From Clostridia bacterium (GTDB taxonomy: Bacteria; Bacillota; Clostridia; Oscillospirales; Acutalibacteraceae): a stretch of DNA of 64,000 nucleotides. The translations under genes and the position numbers were made by a program. Positions 1 through 8,219 of the stretch are shown piece by piece (the stretch's first letter is position 1; every line of letters begins with the position of its first letter). Location: the NCBI GenBank assembly GCA_017502085.1, contig JAFVVQ010000052.1:1-64000 (forward strand), given 5' to 3'. Under the pieces are notes generated by a model. The model was not told the origin of the DNA and searched no databases. It was given only the letters and a program-made list of their open reading frames with translations.

Positions 1-137
1 GTGAAGCCGCCTCCAAGATAAGATATCCCATGGCGTAAGCCAGTAAGACCCCTCATGGACTATGAGGTTGATAGGTTGCATGTGTAAGCGTGGTGACACG
101 TTCAGCTTGGCAATACTAATAGGTCGAGGGCTTGACC
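1..137 (+). rRNA. 23S ribosomal RNA, 3' end (partial)
   Basis: The sequence carries the conserved last ~130 bases of bacterial 23S rRNA, including GTTGATAGG, the GTGTAAGCGTGGTGACACG helix (about 82-100) and the closing TACTAATAGGTCGAGGGCTT (about 114-133). The gene begins upstream of the window. The 3' boundary is estimated from the usual end just after GGCTTGACC. No 5S rRNA sequence follows before the terminator at 209-233. Coding frames across this stretch are not real genes. Confidence 0.97.
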
Positions 138-208
138 ATATCATTTCTCTTCTATTCATTTCGATCTTTGTTCAGTTTTCAGGGTGTGTTCGAAAGATAC
201 AAATCCAA

Positions 209-233
209 CCGTCTCTTATGAGACGGTTTTTTT
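209..233 (+). terminator. Intrinsic terminator of the rRNA operon
   Basis: A perfect 7-bp stem (CCGTCTC / GAGACGG) with a 4-base TTAT loop is followed directly by seven T residues. It lies about 70 bases after the 23S 3' end and is the expected end of the rRNA transcript. Nothing resembling 5S rRNA lies between the 23S end and this hairpin. Confidence 0.9.
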
Positions 234-289
234 GTTTAAATTGGCTTAATAAGATTTATAAGTCTGAATTGTTTGAACAAGAAAAGCAA

Positions 290-326
290 TAAGAAAACCG
301 CCCCGTACAAATTCGTACGAGGCGGT
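290..326 (-). terminator. Intrinsic terminator after the aconitase-X genes
   Basis: On the minus strand a GC-rich hairpin (CCGCCTCGTACGA, short loop, TCGTAC-type return arm ending GGGGCGG) is followed by TTTTCTTATT. It starts about 20 bases beyond the stop of the small-subunit gene at 345, so it terminates the minus-strand dehydratase transcript facing the rRNA terminator. Confidence 0.8.
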
Positions 327-344
327 AATTTGTTATAAGTTTAA

Positions 345-809
345 TTATTTAACTGTTACTGTGCCGTCCATCGCAACGGAAATTTCCATACCGTCTTTTA
401 CGTAAGCAAGGAATTCGTCACCGAGGCAGTCGACAACTGTCATAGCTTCTTCAGCCCAGACAGCGCCGAGAACTGCACCTGCACAAGCAAGAGAGTCGAT
501 GTGCTCGGAGAAAAGCATACATTTGGGATTTCTCCTCATTTCAGTTGCACAATAGAGAACCATACCGCCGGTTGTTGAACCGATTGTCTGGGGAAGGCAA
601 AGAGCCTTACCTGCCATAGGCTTATTATAGAGGTCAGCGTTATTCTGGTCGCCGCATTTTGTTTCCTTGTTCTTATCACCGATCAGAGGCATATCACCGA
701 ACTGAAGGGCGTTCTGGAAAGAGGCAAGTGTATTGAAACCGCCGTGGGAAACAAGAGCTTCTGCGGTGCATTCGCCTGCAACAACAGGTCTGCCTTTAAA
801 TTGTTTCAT
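345..809 (-). CDS. Aconitase X small subunit (DUF126 swivel domain)
   Basis: A 154-residue protein matching the swivel domain of the aconitase X (AcnX) superfamily, which partners the Fe-S catalytic subunit in dehydratases such as cis-3-hydroxy-L-proline dehydratase or archaeal phosphomevalonate dehydratase. Seen here are the N-terminal GRPVVAGECTAEALVS strand, the substrate-loop segment IGSTTGG (family usual: GxGSSxGS) and a C-terminal CAGAVLGAVWAEEAMTVVD stretch. The start is supported by AAGGAGG eight bases upstream. It follows the catalytic-subunit stop by one base, so the two are translationally coupled. This is the split (type II) form; in type I enzymes both parts are fused. The substrate cannot be told from sequence. 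Confidence 0.85.
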   Translation of the reverse strand: MKQFKGRPVVAGECTAEALVSHGGFNTLASFQNALQFGDMPLIGDKNKETKCGDQNNADLYNKPMAGKALCLPQTIGSTTGGMVLYCATEMRRNPKCMLFSEHIDSLACAGAVLGAVWAEEAMTVVDCLGDEFLAYVKDGMEISVAMDGTVTVK

Positions 810-810
810 C

Positions 811-2097
811 TTATTTTGCCTCCTTAGTGATTATATCAAGAATTTCATCGCTTCTGTAGTAGCGTGAAGTTGTGTATGTTCTGAGTTTGTTTGAGTTTGT
901 GATAACGGGCATCGACTTGCAAAGAGGATTGTTCATATACATAAGGGGACAGATGTAGCTGAGAACAACGCCTGTTTCCTTGAGTTTTGCTGCATAAGGA
1001 GTCTTTTCAAATTCTTCAATAACACCGGGTGCTGCTGTGAATACGGTGGGGATAGAAACCTTCTTGAGACCGTTATTCTTAAGTCCTTCTGCAACTTTGT
1101 CAGTCCACTCGATAAGCTGTGCGTGTGAAAGGTGGGGGCAACCTACAAAGCAAAGCTTGGGTGTTGCATCCTTGTCTTTCCACATAACGGGATAGTTTGC
1201 CTGAACTCTTGCAAGTTCTGCATCGTCGATAACATAAACCTGTGCGTTTTCTGTAATAAGGTCTGCACCTGATTCAACTGCTTCGGGAGTAAGATTTTCG
1301 ATATGATAAAGACCGACAGCGCCGTTTGATGCTGTTGCTGCACCGAAGTCCTTAAGATATGCTTTGGTATCGCCGTCAAGTTCTGTGCCGATCCACTTAT
1401 CGAGACCCTTGATATAAGGAACGTCTTCCATAACTTTCATACCGATAGCTGAACCGAGAATCTGTGCTTCAGGCTTCTTGGTTGTTTTAACTTCAATAAC
1501 CCAGGTTGCTTTTCTGCCTTCGTCAGTAAGAAGACCGAAATAAGGTACCTTGCCGAGAATTGAACCGAAGAGTTCGATAATACCTGAGTTTCTGTTACAA
1601 CGTGCACCGAGAACAGAGTTAGCATAAACAACTGCAGATGATTCTGCCCATGAAAGGATTTCACCCTTCTTGGGAACGTTGCCTACTTCGTCCATGTAGC
1701 AGGTGCAAGTGTAGGAGTTGTTGTCGATAAGTCCGAGTTTGTTGAGCTGACCGTCATACATATCCTGCATACTATACATAAATTTGTTGAAGATAAGCTT
1801 CTGAAGGAAGTTTGCAGGTACCTTGGGATCAAGGGGTTTGGGGTCAACGGAGAATTTCTGTGCGGAAAGAGCACCGCCTTCGATAAGCTGAGCCATAAGA
1901 TCATAAACGGGTTTCATAACCTTGAGACCGAAGCTTGTTACAAGGTGACCTTTTTCGCTTGTAACGGAAACCATTTTGGTTGCGTCAAAAGCATCGCCGT
2001 AAAGAACGAGGGTTTTCATGACTTTTGCCATTGTTTCACCCTTGGAGCCGTTGAGAATATCAAGCTCTTCCTGGGTGAGATTCATCTTATAATCCAT
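811..2097 (-). CDS. Aconitase X catalytic subunit (DUF521)
   Basis: A 428-residue AcnX catalytic subunit, expected to bind an Fe-S cluster and perform a lyase/dehydratase reaction on a hydroxy acid or hydroxyproline-type substrate. Family signatures are T130-C-T-C-Y134, then WAESSAVVYANSVLGARCNR, a C316-x3-C320-PHLS motif and C383/C393 near the C-terminus, consistent with cluster ligands. The start at 2097 (MDYKMNL) is preferred because AAAGGA lies 11 bases upstream; an in-frame ATG at 2160 has no ribosome binding site and would add 21 non-family residues. It forms a two-gene operon with the small subunit. No proline, mevalonate or hydroxyproline genes are nearby, so the physiological substrate is unknown. 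Confidence 0.85.
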   Translation of the reverse strand: MDYKMNLTQEELDILNGSKGETMAKVMKTLVLYGDAFDATKMVSVTSEKGHLVTSFGLKVMKPVYDLMAQLIEGGALSAQKFSVDPKPLDPKVPANFLQKLIFNKFMYSMQDMYDGQLNKLGLIDNNSYTCTCYMDEVGNVPKKGEILSWAESSAVVYANSVLGARCNRNSGIIELFGSILGKVPYFGLLTDEGRKATWVIEVKTTKKPEAQILGSAIGMKVMEDVPYIKGLDKWIGTELDGDTKAYLKDFGAATASNGAVGLYHIENLTPEAVESGADLITENAQVYVIDDAELARVQANYPVMWKDKDATPKLCFVGCPHLSHAQLIEWTDKVAEGLKNNGLKKVSIPTVFTAAPGVIEEFEKTPYAAKLKETGVVLSYICPLMYMNNPLCKSMPVITNSNKLRTYTTSRYYRSDEILDIITKEAK

Positions 2098-2252
2098 AGT
2101 AGAGGTCGTCCTTTCTGAATATAGTGTGAAATATCGGGCTTTTCCCGATTTGATTACCATTATATATTAACATTATATTATTTTAAATTCAATAATATTT
2201 TACAAAAACATTTATATAATTTTTATATTCGATATATATATCCGATGATATG

Positions 2253-2280
2253 AAAAAAAGGGGACTGAAAACAGTCCCCG
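2253..2280 (-). terminator. Intrinsic terminator after SPFH/NfeD genes
   Basis: An 8-bp perfect stem (GGGGACTG / CAGTCCCC) with a four-base loop is followed on the minus strand by seven T residues. It lies just past the stop of the SPFH gene at 2293. Confidence 0.9.
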
Positions 2281-2292
2281 AATCTGTGTTGA

Positions 2293-3216
2293 TTATTTGT
2301 TGTCTGAAAGAACTTCTTTTGCGCTTGCGGCAAGACCTGCAAGACCCTGAAGGTCACTGGGAATAATCAGTTTTGTTGCTTTGCCGTCAGCGGCAGCAGC
2401 AAAAGCTTCGAGACTCTTGATGGTAAGGTAGCCCTGACCGGGAGCTGCCTGATTGATAAGTTCGATTGCTTTTGCTCGTGCTTCTTCAACCTTGAGAATA
2501 GCTTCAGCCTCACCTTCAGCTTCTCTTATTTTAGCTTCTTTGATAGCTTCAGCGGCAAGAATTGCACTCTGCTTTTCTGCTTCAGCGGCGAGGATAAGAC
2601 TTTCTTTATTACCTTCGGCAACAAGAATCTTTGATGCTTTTTCACCCTCTGCGGTAAGAATGGCTTCTCTGCGCTGACGTTCAGCCTTCATCTGCTTTTC
2701 CATTGCATCCTGAATTTCTCTGGGAGGAAGAATGTTCTTAAGTTCAACACGGTTTACCTTGATGCCCCAGGGATCGGTTGCTTCATCAAGAATGCCTCTG
2801 ATTTTAGCATTGATAATGTCACGGGATGTAAGAGTGTTATCAAGCTCCATTTCGCCGATGATATTACGGAGTGTTGTAGCAGTAAGGTTTTCAATAGCGG
2901 AAAGAGGTCTCTCAACGCCGTATGTGTAAAGTTTAGGATCTGTTATCTGGAAAAATACGACGGTATCAATTTGCATTGTGACGTTGTCTTTGGTGATAAC
3001 GGGCTGAGGCGGAAAATCAACAATCTGTTCTTTGAGAGACACCTGTCTGGCGATTTTTTCGATAAAAGGAATCTTGACGTGAAGACCGGTCTGCCAGGTT
3101 GCACTGTAAGTGCCGAGTCTTTCGACAACATATGCTTTAGACTGGGGAACAATTTTGATGTTGAGTGCAAGGATAATAATAACAAATAATGCGAGTCCGA
3201 TAAGTACGAAAATCAT
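2293..3216 (-). CDS. SPFH/Band 7 (stomatin/QmcA-like) membrane protein
   Basis: A 307-residue membrane scaffold of the stomatin/prohibitin/flotillin/HflKC superfamily. Residues 1-20 form one hydrophobic anchor, followed by the Band 7 domain (about 25-190: VPQSKAYVVERLGTY, TKDNVTMQIDTVVFFQITDP, ATTLRNIIGEMELDNTLTSR). A long Ala/Glu-rich coiled coil (about 185-250, AAEAEKQSAILAAEA) drives oligomerisation. Such proteins organise functional membrane microdomains and often control proteolysis. The start is set by AGGAGG seven bases upstream. The NfeD gene lies 20 bases upstream in the same operon, the classical NfeD-SPFH pairing; NfeD is its expected partner. Confidence 0.92.
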   Translation of the reverse strand: MIFVLIGLALFVIIILALNIKIVPQSKAYVVERLGTYSATWQTGLHVKIPFIEKIARQVSLKEQIVDFPPQPVITKDNVTMQIDTVVFFQITDPKLYTYGVERPLSAIENLTATTLRNIIGEMELDNTLTSRDIINAKIRGILDEATDPWGIKVNRVELKNILPPREIQDAMEKQMKAERQRREAILTAEGEKASKILVAEGNKESLILAAEAEKQSAILAAEAIKEAKIREAEGEAEAILKVEEARAKAIELINQAAPGQGYLTIKSLEAFAAAADGKATKLIIPSDLQGLAGLAASAKEVLSDNK

Positions 3217-3236
3217 AACAATACCTCCTGATGTGT

Positions 3237-3665
3237 TTAGCTGACGATGAGTTTGACACCGTCGATTCTGATGACTGTGACTGTTGTATCGGGTTCAATA
3301 ATGTTGCCTGACTCGGAACGGGCACTCCATTCAATGCCGTTCACTTTGACAGCACCTTTGCCTGCAACGTTGTCAATTTTTTCAGTAACAACCGCAGTAG
3401 CGCCGATGCATCTGTCTGCGTTTGTAGGCATAGCCTTCTGTTTTGTGATTTTTTTGACAAGTGGTCTTGTTGCAATAACGACAACGGCCGATACTGCAAC
3501 GAATATTGTCCATTGAAGCCATACCTGAGCGCCTGAAATTTGCGCAATGAGTGCGGCTACTGAGCCGACTGCAAACCAAATTGTGGCAAGCTGTGCGGTT
3601 AATGCTTCAATAATGACAAACGCAACCAGCATCACAATCCAGAATGCGAGCATATACTGTTCCAT
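3237..3665 (-). CDS. NfeD-like membrane protein, short form
   Basis: A 142-residue NfeD-family protein. The N-terminal ~75 residues form two to three hydrophobic segments (LAFWIVMLVAFVIIEALTA; LQWTIFVAVSAVVVIATRPL). The C-terminal ~65 residues form the beta-rich OB-fold domain (CIGATAVVTEKIDNVAGKGA, then GIEWSARSESG). It lacks the ClpP-like protease domain of long NfeD proteins, so it is the short form that acts with an SPFH partner. The start has GGAGGAG upstream. It is the first gene of the two-gene operon with the SPFH gene. Confidence 0.9.
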   Translation of the reverse strand: MEQYMLAFWIVMLVAFVIIEALTAQLATIWFAVGSVAALIAQISGAQVWLQWTIFVAVSAVVVIATRPLVKKITKQKAMPTNADRCIGATAVVTEKIDNVAGKGAVKVNGIEWSARSESGNIIEPDTTVTVIRIDGVKLIVS

Positions 3666-3757
3666 AAAACTCCTCCTCTCAGTTTGCTCATTTTCATATT
3701 ATCATTAAATTTTGAAAATTTCAATATTTTATCTTAAATTTACAATCAGTACATACT

Positions 3758-4102
3758 TCAAAAAATGTTTTCAAATGCCGCTTTTTCTGATTTGGCCAGT
3801 AATTTCAGAAGAAAAATTAATTCTGAACGGGTTTTATCGGCTTCATTTTTATCGTTTATGATTCCTTTAAGGGCAGTAAATTTAATATCAATTTCATCAA
3901 CGGTATTATGCACGGTTATAATTTTCAGAAACTTTTTTACAGATTCCCATTCGGCAATTAATTCATCAATTGAATCTTCACTTGTTGTTCTGCTGATTAA
4001 GTTTATCAGTGAATCAATCTTATTATCAAGAATATGTGCACTCCATGATGTTATCGATACTGCAAAAATCAGCATTACAAGTGCAATAACAACTCTTTTC
4101 AA
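3758..4102 (-). CDS. DUF4363-like small membrane-anchored protein
   Basis: A 114-residue protein with one N-terminal transmembrane segment (residues 3-25, VVIALVMLIFAVSITSWS) and an otherwise helical, charged extracytoplasmic part. Its size, topology and position directly after a DUF421 gene match the DUF4363 family, whose function is not known. The start overlaps the last four bases of the DUF421 gene (ATGA), so the two are co-translated. Function is not assigned beyond being the DUF421 partner. Confidence 0.75.
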   Translation of the reverse strand: MKRVVIALVMLIFAVSITSWSAHILDNKIDSLINLISRTTSEDSIDELIAEWESVKKFLKIITVHNTVDEIDIKFTALKGIINDKNEADKTRSELIFLLKLLAKSEKAAFENIF

Positions 4103-4776
4103 GAATTTTTGTCCTTTCTGATTATTTCATATTTTTTCTTTTTGTTGACAGTCATCAGAAGAATATCTTTGAATGTCAGATTCTTTCGGGTTGTAATCCT
4201 TTTTGTTTCTTCAAGGTCAATTTTTGCTTCTTTGGCAGCGTTTTTATTATAATTCCCGTCGCAGATAACTGCAAAAGGCATACCGTTATCCTCTGGATTC
4301 AGATTCAGGTCGGATGCGGTTGCGTTTCTGTAATCAGGCATCAGAAGAACGCTGACTTTTCCGTTTGTTTCAAATATGGCATATGAAACCTGAGAAATTT
4401 CAAAAACGTCTTTTTGCCGTAATGCACTTAATAAGTCATTGAGTGAAATTCTTAATTTTTTAAGAGCCTTGACGTCAATTTCCCCATTACGGATTATAAT
4501 AACCGGATGCCCTTGCATCAGAGTTCTCAGCTTGTGAAATTTGAGACTCAACGCACTTATCAGAATTTCTAACGAAACAAGCACAAATAATGCAATGATT
4601 GAATTCAGCATGGGTGCTGAGTTGTCTTGCATCGGCAGGGAAGCAATTTCTGATATCAGCATTGTTATTACAAGTTCCGACGGTTGCAATTCACCGATTT
4701 GACGTTTGCCCATAAGTCTTATTAAAAATATTGCGATTGCATAAAGAATAACCGCTCTTATCAACGAAATAACCAT
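4099..4776 (-). CDS. DUF421 (YetF-type) membrane protein
   Basis: A 225-residue DUF421 protein. Three transmembrane helices occupy roughly the first 85 residues (VISLIRAVILYAIAIFLIRL, followed by the family motif MGKRQIGELQPSELVITMLIS). The cytoplasmic C-terminal alpha/beta domain contains GHPVIIIRNGEID and LRISLNDLLSALRQKDVFE. In Bacilli, members such as YetF and YdfS are spore-envelope or membrane proteins of unclear role. The start is supported by AAAGGAGA. It is the first gene of a two-gene operon with the DUF4363-like protein. Confidence 0.9.
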   Translation of the reverse strand: MVISLIRAVILYAIAIFLIRLMGKRQIGELQPSELVITMLISEIASLPMQDNSAPMLNSIIALFVLVSLEILISALSLKFHKLRTLMQGHPVIIIRNGEIDVKALKKLRISLNDLLSALRQKDVFEISQVSYAIFETNGKVSVLLMPDYRNATASDLNLNPEDNGMPFAVICDGNYNKNAAKEAKIDLEETKRITTRKNLTFKDILLMTVNKKKKYEIIRKDKNS

Positions 4777-4819
4777 TCCGTATCTCCTTTCGGTTTTAAT
4801 TCAGTTTATTAATCTTTTG

Positions 4820-4848
4820 TTGACTATCTCAGCGTTACTGTGTATAAT
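4820..4848 (+). promoter_or_regulatory. Sigma-A-type promoter for the ROK-SIS-GH2 operon
   Basis: TTGACT (4820-4825), 17-base spacer, TATAAT (4843-4848). It lies 25 bases upstream of the ROK start codon, giving a very short leader in which the AGGGGAGGGAG ribosome binding site almost follows the predicted start of transcription. Confidence 0.75.
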
Positions 4849-4872
4849 CAAATAATCAGGGGAGGGAGACAG

Positions 4873-5829
4873 ATGAAATATTATCTCGGTATGGATATCG
4901 GCGGAACAAAATGCTCCGTTGTTATATGTGACAATGTTTACGGAACCGTCAAGGATAAAATCCGTTTCGATACAAACAGTGAACGCGGTTGTATAAAAGT
5001 GATCGGCGAACTCATTTTAAGTGCAAAAATGCTTCTTGAAAGAAACAATATTACCGCAGAGGACGTGCTGGCTTGCGGAGTCAGTTGCGGCGGTCCGCTT
5101 GACAGCGAGAAGGGTATCATTTATTCTCCTCCCAATCTTCCTGATTGGGATACGGTGCCGCTTGCTTATATGATAGAGGATTCACTCAAAATTCCTTGCA
5201 AAATCTGCAATGATGCTGATGCCTGTGCTTTGGCTGAATGGAAATTCGGCGCCGGTAAGGGAACAAATAATATGATTTTTCTTACCTTTGGTACAGGTAT
5301 GGGTGCAGGTCTTATCCTTAACGGCAAGCTCTATACCGGAACAAACGGTATGGCTGGCGAAGTCGGCCATATCAGACTTGAGGCGGATGGGCCCGTCGGT
5401 TATGGCAAATCAGGTTCGTTTGAAGGCTTTTGTTCGGGCGGCGGTATAGCTGATATGGCGAAAAAAATGCTTTCAAAATATAATGGAATCACAACCATCC
5501 CAAGAGATGACGTGACAGCAAAATCCATTGCTGTGGCAGCCGAAGGCGGAGATAAACTTGCTAACGCAATTTACAGAAAATGCGGCGAAAAGCTCGGATA
5601 TGCCCTTTCAATTCTTATCGATATTCTCAATCCCGAAATGATTGTTATAGGCAGTATATTTGAACGTTCAGGCAAACTGATGAAAGATGCAATGTATGAT
5701 GTTATCCGAACAGAAGCACTGAAGAGATCTTATGAGGTATGCAGAATTGTTCCCGCTCTCCTCGGTGACAGTATCGGTGATTATGCGGCACTCGGTGTTG
5801 CAAAAACGTATGCGGAGGAAAAGAAATGA
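4873..5829 (+). CDS. ROK-family sugar kinase (no zinc motif)
   Basis: A 318-residue ROK protein, probably a cytoplasmic sugar or amino-sugar kinase. The phosphate-1 motif LGMDIGGTKC (residues 4-13), SCGGPLD, TFGTGMGAGLILNGKLY and GEVGHIRLEADG are all present. It has no ROK repressor helix-turn-helix, so it is a kinase rather than a repressor. The cysteine zinc motif (CxCGxxGCxE) that normally follows GH is replaced by GKSGSFEGFCSGGG, unlike the glcK product at 58151. The start at 4873 is chosen from AGGGGAGGGAG just upstream; an in-frame ATG at 4840 overlaps the promoter. It overlaps the SIS gene by four bases. The substrate is unknown. Confidence 0.88.
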   Translation: MKYYLGMDIGGTKCSVVICDNVYGTVKDKIRFDTNSERGCIKVIGELILSAKMLLERNNITAEDVLACGVSCGGPLDSEKGIIYSPPNLPDWDTVPLAYMIEDSLKIPCKICNDADACALAEWKFGAGKGTNNMIFLTFGTGMGAGLILNGKLYTGTNGMAGEVGHIRLEADGPVGYGKSGSFEGFCSGGGIADMAKKMLSKYNGITTIPRDDVTAKSIAVAAEGGDKLANAIYRKCGEKLGYALSILIDILNPEMIVIGSIFERSGKLMKDAMYDVIRTEALKRSYEVCRIVPALLGDSIGDYAALGVAKTYAEEKK

Positions 5830-6443
5830 GCAGTTTACTTTCAACTCTGATTGAAAGATTTCCGACTCTTTCGGAGTGCAAAAATGATGTTCTTTCGGCA
5901 TATAATCTGATGATTGAATGTTATGATAACGGCGGTAAATTGCTCTGCTGCGGTAACGGAGGCAGTGCTGCTGATTGCGATCATCTTGTCGGTGAACTGA
6001 TGAAAGGCTTTTTGAAAAAAAGATATCTTTCCGATGATGAAAAATCAAAATTTGATGATGTTATATTAGCAAAAGGATTACAGAAAGGATTGCCCGCGAT
6101 TTCACTTTGCGCTCATTCTGCTTTGATGACTGCGTTTTCGAACGATGAAGCTCCATCTTATGTTTTTGCCCAGCAAGTCTTTGCGTATGCAAAAAATAAT
6201 GATCTTCTTTTTGCGTTCAGTACGTCAGGTAATTCCGAAAACGTTGTTTATGCCGCAAAGGCTGCAAAAGCTGCAGGTATAAAATCCGTTGCAATTACGG
6301 GTCAGAAAGAAAGTCAGCTCAGCGAAATCTGTGACGTTTGTATCCGTATTCCCGAATCAGAAACATTCAGAATTCAGGAACTTACTTTGCCCGTATATCA
6401 TTGTCTTGCCGCTATGATTGAAGAAAATTATTTTGATGTTTAA
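5826..6443 (+). CDS. SIS-domain phosphosugar isomerase (GmhA-like)
   Basis: A 205-residue SIS protein of the GmhA/DiaA type. The phosphosugar-binding signature CCGNGGSAADCDHLVGELMK (about 39-58) is followed by the second SIS motif FSTSGNSENVVYAAKAAKAA (about 129-148). The closest named enzyme is sedoheptulose-7-phosphate isomerase, but no heptose pathway genes accompany it and there is no sign of lipopolysaccharide synthesis. A role in isomerising the product of the upstream ROK kinase fits better and is an inference. It overlaps the ROK gene (ATGA) and is followed 22 bases later by a GH2 glycosidase. Confidence 0.85.
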   Translation: MSSLLSTLIERFPTLSECKNDVLSAYNLMIECYDNGGKLLCCGNGGSAADCDHLVGELMKGFLKKRYLSDDEKSKFDDVILAKGLQKGLPAISLCAHSALMTAFSNDEAPSYVFAQQVFAYAKNNDLLFAFSTSGNSENVVYAAKAAKAAGIKSVAITGQKESQLSEICDVCIRIPESETFRIQELTLPVYHCLAAMIEENYFDV

Positions 6444-6465
6444 AATAATAAACGGAGGTATTGAT

Positions 6466-8172
6466 ATGATTATTCCCAGACCCGAGCATCCGAATCCTCA
6501 GCTTGAAAGAAAAAATTGGTTTAATCTTAACGGTGAGTGGGATTTTGAATTTGATTTCGGTAACAGCAAGAAAGCTGCAGGTATCCTTGACAAAAAAGAT
6601 TGGGATAAAAAAATAGTTGTTCCTTTCTGCCCTGAGAGTAAGCTTTCGGGTATTGAATATACTGATTTTATTCCCGCAGTATGGTATCGCAAGAATATTA
6701 TTATCAGCGAAGAAAACCTTGACGGAAAAGTATTTATTAATTTCGGTGCGGTTGATTATGAGGCAACTGTTTATGTCAACGGAAAAGAAGCAGGTTATCA
6801 TAAGGGGGGATATTCTTCATTCCGTTTTGATATTACCGATCTTCTTTTTGCGGGTGAAAATACAATTATTGTCAATGCTGTTGATGATGTCAGAAGCACT
6901 CTTGTTCCCAGGGGTAAGCAGTGCGAAGAACTTCATTCAAGAGGTTGTGATTACACCAGAACAACAGGTATCTGGCAGACGGTATGGCTTGAATTCACTC
7001 CTGTACAGTATATCAAGAATTTCAGACTCTATCCCGATGCGGAGAACGCTTGTCTTGCAATCTCTGCAAACGTTGAGGGTGAGGGTGAGTTTGTTGCCGA
7101 GGCTTTCTATGACGGCAAATCCGTCGGTATTATGAAGAAGAAAGCATCCGATTCGGTATGCGGTGAAATTTCCCTTTCCGAATCGCATCTTTGGGAGCCG
7201 GGTTGCGGCAGACTTTATGATCTGAAGCTTTCTTTCAACGGTGATGAAATTTCAAGCTATTTCGGTCTTCGCTCCGTTAAGCTCGATGATTATAAATTCC
7301 TTATCAACGGCAAATCTGTGTTCCAGAGACTTGTTCTTGATCAGGGCTTCTACCGTGACGGTATTTATACCGCGCCCACAGAAGCGGATCTTATCAAGGA
7401 TATTGAAATTTCATATGCCGTCGGATTCAACGGAGCAAGACTTCACCAGAAAGTCTTTGAACCTCGTTTCCTTTACCATTGCGATAAGCTCGGCTATCTT
7501 GTGTGGGGCGAATATCCCAACTGGGGTCTCGATTATTCAAATCCGTTTGCACTTGAATCGATGCTTCCCGAATGGTGTGAATGTGTTGAAAGAGATTTCA
7601 ATCATCCCGCAATTATCGGTTGGTGTCCCTTCAATGAAACCTGGGACTATTCGGGCAGACGTCAGAATGATGCTCTTATCAGCACTGTTTACCGTGTTAC
7701 AAAGCATATGGATAAAACAAGACCTTGTATCGATACAAGCGGTAACTTCCACGTTGAAACAGATATCTTTGACGTTCACGATTATGAGCAGGACGTTGCA
7801 ACCTTCAAGGCAAATTACGATAAGCTTATGACTGAAGGAGTCCTTTTTGAAAGATTCCCCGACAGACAGATGTACAGCGGCAAGGGTTGTGCATGGGTCA
7901 GCGAATACGGCGGACTTCAGTGGTCAGAGGGTGACAGAGACGATGCATGGGGTTACGGTAATGCGCCCAAGACTTTTGAAGAATTTGTCGAACGCTACAA
8001 GGGTCTCACAGACGCGCTTCTTGATAACTACAGAATGTTCGGGTTCTGCTATACACAGCTCTATGATATCGAACAGGAGCAGAACGGTCTTTATTATTAT
8101 GACCGCACTCCCAAATTTGATCCCGATATTTTCAAGGCTATAAATTCACGCAAGGCTGCAATTGAAGATTAA
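6466..8172 (+). CDS. GH2-family glycosidase (short form)
   Basis: A 568-residue glycoside hydrolase family 2 protein. It has a jelly-roll sugar-binding domain (about 1-180, WFNLNGEWDFEFD), an Ig-like domain (about 190-280) and a TIM barrel with the acid/base Glu391 in FNETWDY and the nucleophile Glu480 in WVSEYGG. It lacks a signal peptide and is shorter than LacZ, so it is an intracellular beta-glycosidase whose substrate (galactoside, mannoside or glucuronide) is unknown. The start is set by GGAGG eight bases upstream; a longer reading frame would overlap the SIS gene. It is the last gene of the ROK-SIS-GH2 operon, suggesting uptake, cleavage, phosphorylation and isomerisation of one sugar. 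Confidence 0.9.
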   Translation: MIIPRPEHPNPQLERKNWFNLNGEWDFEFDFGNSKKAAGILDKKDWDKKIVVPFCPESKLSGIEYTDFIPAVWYRKNIIISEENLDGKVFINFGAVDYEATVYVNGKEAGYHKGGYSSFRFDITDLLFAGENTIIVNAVDDVRSTLVPRGKQCEELHSRGCDYTRTTGIWQTVWLEFTPVQYIKNFRLYPDAENACLAISANVEGEGEFVAEAFYDGKSVGIMKKKASDSVCGEISLSESHLWEPGCGRLYDLKLSFNGDEISSYFGLRSVKLDDYKFLINGKSVFQRLVLDQGFYRDGIYTAPTEADLIKDIEISYAVGFNGARLHQKVFEPRFLYHCDKLGYLVWGEYPNWGLDYSNPFALESMLPEWCECVERDFNHPAIIGWCPFNETWDYSGRRQNDALISTVYRVTKHMDKTRPCIDTSGNFHVETDIFDVHDYEQDVATFKANYDKLMTEGVLFERFPDRQMYSGKGCAWVSEYGGLQWSEGDRDDAWGYGNAPKTFEEFVERYKGLTDALLDNYRMFGFCYTQLYDIEQEQNGLYYYDRTPKFDPDIFKAINSRKAAIED

Positions 8173-8219
8173 AAATAAAAAGAGCTTCTTCACGTTTTTT
8201 GTGAGGAAGCTCTGTTCTT
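8171..8219. terminator. Bidirectional terminator between convergent genes
   Basis: Stem AGAGCTTC...GAAGCTCT (8181-8213), extended by TTCAC/GTGAG, with a T-run in the plus direction (TGTTCTTT) and a better one on the minus strand (complement of AAAAATAAAA at 8171-8180). It separates the GH2 gene from the convergent gene at 8219. Confidence 0.8.

Noticed and set aside
62..292. A 76-codon frame starting inside the 23S rRNA
   Set aside because: It lies in the rRNA 3' end and runs through the terminator; no ribosome binding site or protein-like composition.
5826..6443. GmhA reading as lipopolysaccharide heptose synthesis
   Set aside because: No other heptose or LPS genes are present and the organism is Gram-positive by gene content; a general phosphosugar isomerase is more likely.
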